A program made the position numbers and the translations under genes. Below the pieces are notes generated by a model. It saw only the letters and a program-made list of their open reading frames with translations. It was not told the origin of the DNA and made no database searches. From Kitasatospora sp. NA04385 (GTDB lineage Bacteria > Actinomycetota > Actinomycetes > Streptomycetales > Streptomycetaceae): a stretch of 64,000 nt of DNA. The stretch spans positions 5,618,501-5,682,500 of the forward strand of contig NZ_CP054919.1 in the NCBI RefSeq assembly GCF_013364235.1, given 5' to 3'. Below, one piece after another: positions 58,052 to 64,000 of the stretch (its first letter is position 1; the number at the start of each line of letters is the position of its first letter).

Positions 58052-58521
58052 ACGGGCCCCCTTTGCTGTGTCGGACGGGCGCGGTCCGAGCGACCCCCCG
58101 GCTTGGAACCTGACAAACCCCGGCGGGCACCTCGGACCGGATGCAGGTTCCGGTCGGGCGCTCGTGCGGCACTGGAGCCGCGACCCGGTGGCGTTCCGTC
58201 CCAGGCCGGTGCGGATGGGGCACTCGGCGGGTGGTGGTGGCCGCGACGCGCCGGAAGACGGCATCACGGTGTGCAGGTGTCCTCCCCACCCCCGGCTCAA
58301 GGAAACCTCCAACTCCCGGAAAAGTTGCCCGAGTCACAGTCCAAACAGGTACCGGCCGCTCCGTTTTCGCGGACGGCGCACCGGACTTACGACTGCTTTA
58401 CCGCGCGACCAGGCAGGATGGAGGCACCGTCGGACCCGCCTGCCCGGGTCCGCGCCCGGCGCACCAGCGGCCCGCGCGGGCGGACACGGTCAGGGCCGTT
58501 CCAGCAGAAGGGACAACCACC
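58052..58521. other. Intergenic region upstream of cutR
   Basis: These 470 bases between divergent genes hold no gene I can support. The segment from about 58310 to 58420 is less GC-rich and probably contains the cutRS promoter; no definite motif is assigned. Confidence 0.45.
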
Positions 58522-59175
58522 GTGCGGGTACTCGTCGTCGAGGACGAGCAGCTGCTCGCCGAGGCCGTCGCCACCGGCCTGCGCCGGGAGGCCATGGCCG
58601 TCGACGTCGTCTACGACGGGGAGGCCGCCCTCCAGCGGATCGCCGTGAACGACTACGACGTGGTGGTGCTCGACCGGGACCTCCCGCTGGTCCACGGCGA
58701 CGACGTCTGCCGCCGGGTGGTCGAACAGGGCCTGGCCACCCGGGTGATCATGCTCACCGCCTCCGGGGACATCAGCGACCGGGTCGAGGGCCTGGAGATC
58801 GGCGCCGACGACTACCTCCCCAAGCCGTTCGCCTTCAGCGAACTCGTCGCCCGGGTGCGCGCCCTGGGCCGCCGCGCCACCGTCCCGCTGCCCCCCGTGC
58901 TGGAACGCTCCGGGATCAGCCTGGACCCGGGCCGCCGCGAGGTCATCCGGGACGGCAAGCCCGTCCAGCTCGCCCCCAAGGAGTTCGCCGTCCTGGAGGT
59001 CCTGATGCGGGCCGGCGGCGCCGTGGTCTCCGCCGAACAGCTGCTGGAGAAGGCCTGGGACGAGCACACCGACCCGTTCACCAACGTGGTCCGCGTCACC
59101 GTGATGACGCTGCGCCGCAAGCTCGGGGACCCGCCGGTGATCGTCACCGTGCCCGGCTCCGGCTACCGGGTGTGA
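58522..59175 (+). CDS. cutR: Response regulator CutR (OmpR family)
   Basis: The 217-residue regulator starts at GTG 58522 behind AGAAGGGA. The receiver has VVEDEQ, phospho-acceptor Asp in VVVLDRDLP, Thr in MLTAS and Lys in LPKPFAFSEL. The winged-helix output ends GDPPVIVTVPGSGYRV. CutRS in Streptomyces lividans/coelicolor regulates tyrosinase cofactor expression and secretion-stress responses. It is followed by cutS after 43 bases. Confidence 0.93.
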   Translation: MRVLVVEDEQLLAEAVATGLRREAMAVDVVYDGEAALQRIAVNDYDVVVLDRDLPLVHGDDVCRRVVEQGLATRVIMLTASGDISDRVEGLEIGADDYLPKPFAFSELVARVRALGRRATVPLPPVLERSGISLDPGRREVIRDGKPVQLAPKEFAVLEVLMRAGGAVVSAEQLLEKAWDEHTDPFTNVVRVTVMTLRRKLGDPPVIVTVPGSGYRV

Positions 59176-59218
59176 CCCGCACCCCCGAAGAACCCGCCAG
59201 CTGAGAGGACTTCCGGCC

Positions 59219-60520
59219 ATGACCACCCCGCCACTCCCCGGCGGGGCCCCCGGCACGCCCGCCTCGGGCCCGGACCAGGTGCCCCCGCGACCGACGCACC
59301 CCCCGCGCCGCTCCGACCGCGACCGAGCCGACGACACGTACCACCCCGGCGACGGCCTGTTCGCCTGGCTGTCGCTGCGCCCCACCATCCGGATCCGGCT
59401 CACCCTGCTGTACGGCGGGATGTTCCTGATGGCGGGCGTGGTCCTGCTGCTGCTGATGTACTACTTCGTCCGCTCGGCCTTCGACCAGGCCCAGCTGCCG
59501 CACCTCACCCTCGGCCGGGGCGTCGCGATCACCGTCAACGGCGAGACGATCAGCGACCAGAACACCCTGGACCAGATGATGAACGCCCTCCAGGAGGGCA
59601 ACAGCAACCAGGCCCTGTCCACCCTGCTGCGCCGCGCCCTGACCGCCCTGGTCTTCCTGGCCGTGATCGCCTTCGCGGTCGGCTACGCGATGGCCGGCCG
59701 GGTGCTCCACCCGCTGGGCCGGATCACCCGCACCGCCCGCGAGGTGGCGGGCAGCGACCTGCACCGCCGGATCGACCTGGACGGCCCCGACGACGAGCTC
59801 AAGGAGCTCGCCGACACCTTCGACGAGATGCTGGAGCGGCTGGACCGCGCCTTCGACTCGCAGCGCCGCTTCGTCGCCAACGCCTCGCACGAGCTGCGCA
59901 CCCCGCTGGCGATCAACCGGACCCTGCTGGAGGTCCAGCTGGCCGACCCGGGCGTCTCGCCCGACCTGCAGCAGCTCGGTAAGACCCTGCTGGCCACCAA
60001 CGAGCGCAGCGAGCAGCTGGTCGAGGGCCTGCTGCTGCTCGCCCGCAGCGAGAACGAGCTCACCGAGCGCCGCCCGGTCGACCTCGCCGAGGTCGCCCAG
60101 CGCGCCATGGAGCAGACCCGGGCCGAGGCCGCCAACCGCGAGGTCGAGCTGCGCGCCGAGCTCGCCCCCGCTCCCGCCAACGGCAACGGCGTGCTGCTGG
60201 AGCGGATCGCGCTCAACCTGCTGCAGAACGGCACCCGCTACAACGGCCCCGGCGGCTGGGTGGAGATCACCACCTCGGCGGTCCGCGGCGGGGGCGGCGA
60301 GCTGGTGGTGAGCAACACCGGCCCGGTCGTCCCCGGCTACGAGCTGGAGCACATCTTCGAGCCGTTCCGCCGGCTGAAGAGCACCGACCGCACCCGCAGC
60401 GACAAGGGCGTCGGGCTCGGCCTGTCCATCGTCCGCTCCGTGGTGCGCGCCCACGGAGGCACCATCGAGGCCACTGCCCGCCCCGGAGGCGGCCTGCGGG
60501 TGCGGGTGCGCATCCCGTAG
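59219..60520 (+). CDS. cutS: Sensor histidine kinase CutS
   Basis: The 433-residue membrane kinase starts at ATG 59219 with GAGAGGA upstream. After a Pro-rich cytoplasmic N-terminus, two helices (residues about 62-82 and 140-158) flank a short external domain (TLGRGVAITVNGETISDQNT). HAMP, HisKA (NASHELRTPLAI) and HATPase (LNLLQNGTRYN, GVGLGLSIVRSV) follow. No Cys is in the external loop. Confidence 0.93.
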   Translation: MTTPPLPGGAPGTPASGPDQVPPRPTHPPRRSDRDRADDTYHPGDGLFAWLSLRPTIRIRLTLLYGGMFLMAGVVLLLLMYYFVRSAFDQAQLPHLTLGRGVAITVNGETISDQNTLDQMMNALQEGNSNQALSTLLRRALTALVFLAVIAFAVGYAMAGRVLHPLGRITRTAREVAGSDLHRRIDLDGPDDELKELADTFDEMLERLDRAFDSQRRFVANASHELRTPLAINRTLLEVQLADPGVSPDLQQLGKTLLATNERSEQLVEGLLLLARSENELTERRPVDLAEVAQRAMEQTRAEAANREVELRAELAPAPANGNGVLLERIALNLLQNGTRYNGPGGWVEITTSAVRGGGGELVVSNTGPVVPGYELEHIFEPFRRLKSTDRTRSDKGVGLGLSIVRSVVRAHGGTIEATARPGGGLRVRVRIP

Positions 60521-60661
60521 CCGCCGACCCGCCCCGGGTCCGGTGGCGCCCCGTCCAGGCGCTCCGGCCCCGCCGGGCTTCCCCCAGCCGCCCCCGCCCA
60601 GCCGTGTCGGAACGACATAAGCGCTGGACAGGGGCGGCTTGTCATTTGCGGCCGGGACAAC

Positions 60662-60691
60662 TTACGGTGTCGTAACCTACGCAGCCGTAGG
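60662..60691 (+). promoter_or_regulatory. Two adjacent palindromes upstream of the acyl-ACP desaturase gene
   Basis: TTACG-GTGT-CGTAA (60662-60675) is followed directly by CCTACG-CAGC-CGTAGG (60676-60691), both perfect with four-base centres. They end 30 bases before the GTG. Paired CGTA-type palindromes suit a TetR-like lipid regulator; identity is inferred. Confidence 0.6.
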
Positions 60692-60721
60692 TCAGCCCGT
60701 CCCATCCGCAGGAGCCACGCC

Positions 60722-61699
60722 GTGACCATCGCCCCCGTGCAGCGCACCGCCACGACCGCCTGGACCGACGCCAGGCTGATCCTCGCGCTCGAAGAGGTCG
60801 TGGAGACCGAGCTGAACCGCCACCTCAAGGTGGCCAAGGAGTGGATGCCGCACGAGTACGTGCCGTGGAGCCAGGGGCGGGACTTCGACGGCGTGCTCGG
60901 CGGCGAGGCGTGGTCGCTGGAGCAGTCCAAGGTCACCCCGCTGGGCCGGATCTCGCTGGTGGTCAACCTGCTCACCGAGGACAACCTCCCGAGCTACCAC
61001 CACGAGATCGCCAGCATGTTCGGCCGCGAGGGCGCCTGGGGCACCTGGGTGCACCGCTGGACCGCCGAGGAGGGCCGGCACGGGATAGCGATCCGCGACT
61101 ACCTGCTGGCCACCCGCGCCGTCGACCCGGTCGAGCTGGAGCGGGCCCGGATGGCGCACATGGCCGAGGGCTTCGAGTCGGACAACGCGCACAGCATGCT
61201 GCAGTCCGTCGCCTACGTCGCCTTCCAGGAACTGGCCACCCGGATCGCCCACCGCAACACCGGCCACCACTCCGGCGACCCGCTCTGCGACCAGCTGCTG
61301 GCCAAGATCGCCAACGACGAGAACCTGCACATGGTCTTCTACCGGAACCTGCTCAAGGCCGCCCTGGAGCTCGCCCCCGACGAGACCATGCGCGCCATCG
61401 CCGACGTGGTGATCAACTTCCGGATGCCCGGCCACGGCATGCCCGGCTTCGAGCGCTCCGCCGCCCAGATCGCCATCGGCGGCATCTACAACCTGCGGAT
61501 CCACCACGACGACGTGCTGCAGCCCGTGCTGCGCCACCTGAAGGTCATGGAGGTGGCCGGCCTCGGCCCGGTCGGGCAGCACGCCCAGGACGAGCTGGGG
61601 GCCTTCCTGGCCGGTCTGGACACCCAGGCCACCCGCTTCGACGAGCGCCAGGCCGCCCTGCTGGCCCGCCGCGCCGCCGCGGCCGCCGCCCGGGCCTGA
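60722..61699 (+). CDS. Acyl-ACP desaturase (ferritin-like diiron)
   Basis: The 325-residue soluble desaturase starts at GTG 60722, with CAGGAG upstream. Diiron ligands are visible: EEVVETELNRHL, TEDNLPSYHHE, TAEEGRHG, and NDENLHMVFYR, in the E...ExxH...E...ExxH order of the family. It introduces double bonds into acyl-ACP chains with ferredoxin or another donor. It is a single gene with a dual palindrome in its promoter. Confidence 0.92.
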   Translation: MTIAPVQRTATTAWTDARLILALEEVVETELNRHLKVAKEWMPHEYVPWSQGRDFDGVLGGEAWSLEQSKVTPLGRISLVVNLLTEDNLPSYHHEIASMFGREGAWGTWVHRWTAEEGRHGIAIRDYLLATRAVDPVELERARMAHMAEGFESDNAHSMLQSVAYVAFQELATRIAHRNTGHHSGDPLCDQLLAKIANDENLHMVFYRNLLKAALELAPDETMRAIADVVINFRMPGHGMPGFERSAAQIAIGGIYNLRIHHDDVLQPVLRHLKVMEVAGLGPVGQHAQDELGAFLAGLDTQATRFDERQAALLARRAAAAAARA

Positions 61700-62222
61700 C
61701 GGCCCCCGGCGGGGCGTCCGCCCGCCCGGACGTACCGGAGGGTATGCGGACAATTCGGTGGCGCGCGCCTCCGCCGAAAGGCCCGCTTTGACGGAAAAAG
61801 CCCGCTGTCGCTCGCAATGTGACGAACCTCACACCTGTCCGGAACGCTTCCCCGGGTCCCCCGGTGGAGTGATCACCCGTTCGGGTCAGGCGGTCGCACT
61901 GGGTGATCGCCCGGTCGGTCCGCCGCCGCCCCGGTTGATCGTCAAGAGCCGTCCGCCGCCGCCGAGTTGCCACCCTCGGTGCTCCGGTGCGGCCACGTAC
62001 CGTGATGATCGGAAAGTTCCGGTCCGAACCGCTTCACCCGTACGGTGGACGGTGTTCGAGCTCCGTTCGGTCACCCCAACGGGCCCTTGTCCGGATGTCG
62101 ATTGAGTAACGGGGCTTGAAGTAAGGCACAATCTCGGCCTCGGGTCGGGCACAAGACCGGCCCCCCAGGCGTTACGTGCGCTGGAGACACCCGCACACAC
62201 CCAAAGGGGGAGAGCGAAAACT
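61700..62222. other. Intergenic region between the desaturase and DUF4193 genes
   Basis: This 523-base region contains no gene I can support. The last 120 bases hold the DUF4193 promoter area, with TTGAGT at about 62102 and an AT-rich TAAGGCACAAT downstream; spacing is not ideal. GGGGGAGAG precedes the DUF4193 start. Confidence 0.45.
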
Positions 62223-62522
62223 ATGGCAACGGACTACGACACCCCACGCAAGACCGATGACGACCTCAACGAGGACAGCATCGAGGAACTCAAGGCCCGT
62301 CGGAACGAGAAGGCGTCCAGCTCGGTGGACGTCGACGAGTACGACGCCAACGAGGGACTGGAGCTTCCGGGCGCCGATCTCTCGAACGAGGAGCTCTCGG
62401 TTCGAGTGCTGCCCCGCCAGGCCGACGAGTTCACCTGCATGAGCTGCTTCCTGGTGCACCACCGGAGCCAGCTCTACAGCGAGAAGAACGGCCAGCCGAT
62501 CTGCCGGGACTGCGGAGCCTGA
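62223..62522 (+). CDS. DUF4193 protein
   Basis: The 99-residue acidic protein starts at ATG 62223 behind GGGGGAGAG. The N-terminus is Asp/Glu-rich, followed by CMSCFLVHHRSQL and CRDCGA, a four-Cys zinc ribbon. This family is conserved across actinobacteria, sits near dut in streptomycetes, and has no firmly known function. The long leader suggests regulated expression. Confidence 0.92.
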   Translation: MATDYDTPRKTDDDLNEDSIEELKARRNEKASSSVDVDEYDANEGLELPGADLSNEELSVRVLPRQADEFTCMSCFLVHHRSQLYSEKNGQPICRDCGA

Positions 62523-62684
62523 AAACGGAGCGGCACTGGCCCGGGCGGGCGAGACCCCTCCGCCGGCCCGGTACGCCGCCCCGTCCGGTTCCGTGCAGCA
62601 GGACCGGAGGCAGTAGCAGCGGCCGTCCCGAGCGGTCGCACCCGGTAGGGCGCGAGCCGTGCGCCCGCCCACGCAGGGCTCGCA

Positions 62685-62740
62685 GACAGACCGAAAGGGA
62701 CGGTCCCACCTCCGGGTGGGACCGTCCCTTTCGGTCTGTC
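62685..62740. terminator. Bidirectional terminator with 26-bp perfect stem
   Basis: 62685-62710 pairs perfectly with 62715-62740 around loop TCCG. It lies between the convergent DUF4193 and DUF3093 genes and is the longest perfect hairpin seen in the window. Confidence 0.92.
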
Positions 62741-62765
62741 CGGGCCCGCCCGGGCCGCGAACCCC

Positions 62766-63239
62766 TCAGCGGCTCCGCTCGGCCCCCCGCGCCGCCGCCG
62801 ACGCCCCGGCCAGCGCGTCCGCCAGCTTCTGCGGGGAACGGGTCGACAGGTACAGGTACGGGGTCGGGTCGGCCGGGTCGGTCACCTCGACCTTCAGCGC
62901 CGTCGGCACGTAGCTGCGCAGCAGCATGAACGCCCGCGGATCGGCCTTCACCGAACGCCAGGCCACCGCCTCCTTCGGGTTCAGCACCTCGGCCGCGCCC
63001 AGCGCGCTCACCGGGATGCGGGCCGGGCCGGCCACCAGCGACCCCTGCACCACCCGGATCCGCGCCGACCCGTAACTGCTCAGCGCGGCGGCGCCCGCGG
63101 CCACCCCCACCACCAGCCCGATCAGCGCGCCCACCCCGCTGAACCGGAGCAGGATCAGCGCGAGCGAGAGCCCGAGCGCCACGGACAGCAGCCACCAGGA
63201 CCGCGGGACGGTGAGACGTTCCTCGTACATGCCCTCCAT
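62766..63239 (-). CDS. DUF3093 membrane protein
   Basis: The 157-residue protein starts at ATG 63239 with GGGGAGCG upstream (ATG 63230 is too close to GGAGGG). It has two hydrophobic helices (WWLLSVALGLSLALILL and VGALIGLVVGVAAGAAAL), then a soluble PH-like part (RIRVVQGSLVAGPARIPV, YLYLSTRSPQKLADAL). Family function unknown. Confidence 0.88.
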   Translation of the reverse strand: MEGMYEERLTVPRSWWLLSVALGLSLALILLRFSGVGALIGLVVGVAAGAAALSSYGSARIRVVQGSLVAGPARIPVSALGAAEVLNPKEAVAWRSVKADPRAFMLLRSYVPTALKVEVTDPADPTPYLYLSTRSPQKLADALAGASAAARGAERSR

Positions 63240-63324
63240 TGTGGGCGCTCCCCACACCGGACCGACCCCCCGGGGGCCCGCGCGGCGGGCCGGTTCGCGC
63301 CTGTCCCGGCAAGCTACCGGCAGG

Positions 63325-63338
63325 TAGGGTCGGCGCCG
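63325..63338 (+). promoter_or_regulatory. -10 element giving a leaderless thioesterase transcript
   Basis: TAGGGT (63325-63330), a match to the streptomycete -10 consensus, lies seven bases before GTG 63338. No ribosome binding site precedes the GTG. The -35 (about CTGTCC, 63301) is weak. Confidence 0.5.
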
Positions 63339-63922
63339 TGAACGGACCCACCACCCCCACCACCCCGCCCGCGGACGCCGTCCTCCCCGACCGCTCCCCG
63401 CTGGCCCCCGCGCCCGGCACCCTGATCGGCTCCCACTACGACGAGTGCTTCGGCTGCGGACCGCAGCACCCCCAGGGCCTCCAACTCACCGCCGTCGCCG
63501 GCGAACACCTCGACGTCACCGCGCAGTTCACCGTCAAGTCGGCCCACCAGGGCGGCCCCGGCCTGGCCCACGGCGGCGTCCTGGTCAGCGCCATGGACGA
63601 GACGCTCGGAACGCTCAACTGGCTGCTCGGCGCCCCCGCCGTCACCGGCCGGCTGGAGACCGACTTCGTCCGCCCCGTCCCCGTCGACTCCGTGCTGCAC
63701 ATCCACGCCCGGGTGACGGGCGTGCAGGGCCGCAAGGTCTACAGCGCCGCCGAGGGCCGCATCGACGGCCCCGACGGGCCGGTCGCCATCCGGGCACAGG
63801 CGCTCTTCATCCAGGTGAAGCTGGAACACTTCACCACGCACGGTCGTCCAGAGGACGTGCAGAAGGTCCTGGACGACCCGGACCAGATCAAACGCGCCCG
63901 AGCCTTCGAGGTGAACCCGTGA
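63338..63922 (+). CDS. PaaI-type hotdog-fold thioesterase
   Basis: The 194-residue protein starts at GTG 63338 (VNGPTTPTTPP). The hotdog fold has CFGCGPQHPQGLQL, the helix-end HGGVLVSAMDETLG with the conserved catalytic/structural Asp-Glu, and DFVRPVPVDSVL. It hydrolyses acyl-CoA-like thioesters; the substrate is unknown. It overlaps dut by four bases (GTGA), so the two are co-translated. Confidence 0.88.
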   Translation: MNGPTTPTTPPADAVLPDRSPLAPAPGTLIGSHYDECFGCGPQHPQGLQLTAVAGEHLDVTAQFTVKSAHQGGPGLAHGGVLVSAMDETLGTLNWLLGAPAVTGRLETDFVRPVPVDSVLHIHARVTGVQGRKVYSAAEGRIDGPDGPVAIRAQALFIQVKLEHFTTHGRPEDVQKVLDDPDQIKRARAFEVNP

Positions 63923-64000
63923 CCGACCCCGTCCGCCCGCCCGTCGACATCCTGATCCGCCGGCTCGACCCGGAGATCCCGCTCCCCGCCTACGAGCACC
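63919..64000 (+). CDS. dut: dUTP diphosphatase (start only, 3' truncated)
   Basis: The first 27 codons are visible from GTG 63919, which overlaps the thioesterase stop. The sequence PVDILIRRLDPEIPLPAYEH is the typical actinobacterial Dut N-terminus. Its position after DUF4193/DUF3093/thioesterase matches the usual streptomycete order. Catalytic motifs lie beyond the edge. Confidence 0.85.
   Translation, partial: MTDPVRPPVDILIRRLDPEIPLPAYEH

Noticed and set aside
61700..62222. Riboswitch or small RNA in the 523-base gap before DUF4193
   Set aside because: No conserved riboswitch core or strong nested hairpin set was recognised by eye.

Overview
This 64 kb window is GC-rich, densely coded chromosomal DNA from a sporulating actinomycete, almost certainly Streptomycetaceae (Streptomyces or Kitasatospora). 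The evidence is a run of order-specific genes: the sporulation regulator whiH directly upstream of the principal sigma factor hrdB, the septation gene sepH, the two-component pair cutRS, DUF7455/DUF5998/DUF4192/DUF4193 proteins, frequent GTG starts, and terminator hairpins without U-tracts. From memory of Streptomyces coelicolor, the order whiH-hrdB-parE...parC...HPr...sepH...cutRS-DUF4193...dut matches the conserved core of the chromosome, so most of the window is housekeeping DNA with a few accessory insertions.

Layout. 0-14 kb: the end of a helicase-like gene, a hypothetical protein, recQ, a DUF4192 protein, an S33 peptidase, a glycogen-debranching-type protein whose reading frame is broken by one base, a Nudix protein with a probable DNA-binding tail, and a two-gene ABC transporter. 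14-24 kb: whiH, hrdB, a secreted trypsin-like protease, DUF7455, parE, a membrane protein and a LuxR-type two-component system. 24-27.3 kb: a DUF485/sodium-solute symporter operon with an IS5-family element inserted exactly at the symporter stop codon. 27.4-33.2 kb: an accessory signalling cassette with a bacteriophytochrome histidine kinase, a CheY/Rcp1-like receiver, a SpoIIE-type PP2C phosphatase, an RsbW-like ATPase and an RsbV-like STAS protein. 33-43 kb: an Fe-S sucrase/ferredoxin-like protein, parC, a pair of M16 peptidase-fold proteins, rtcB behind a short leader ORF, and a TetR/MFS divergent pair. 43-52 kb: HPr, a Pat-like GNAT/acyl-CoA-ligase fusion, DUF5998, a phosphodiesterase, thymidine kinase, a sulfurtransferase and sepH. 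52-64 kb: a membrane protein, an aldonolactone oxidase, an MFS transporter, ferrochelatase, an inositol-phosphatase family enzyme, cutRS, an acyl-ACP desaturase behind a double palindrome, DUF4193, DUF3093, a thioesterase and the first codons of dut.

The most interesting segment is the phytochrome cassette. It places every protein type needed to connect red/far-red light to a partner-switching (anti-sigma / anti-anti-sigma) relay side by side, but has no sigma factor or heme oxygenase of its own in the window. Other points worth a second look are the -1 frameshift in the PPYGTP-tailed debranching protein, the IS that preserves its host stop codon while displacing the terminator, an Arg-rich leader ORF before rtcB, a TetR operator over a leaderless MFS promoter, and a dispersed palindromic repeat family (three copies at 43.4, 50.3 and 54.1 kb). 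No tRNA, rRNA, CRISPR array or prophage was seen.
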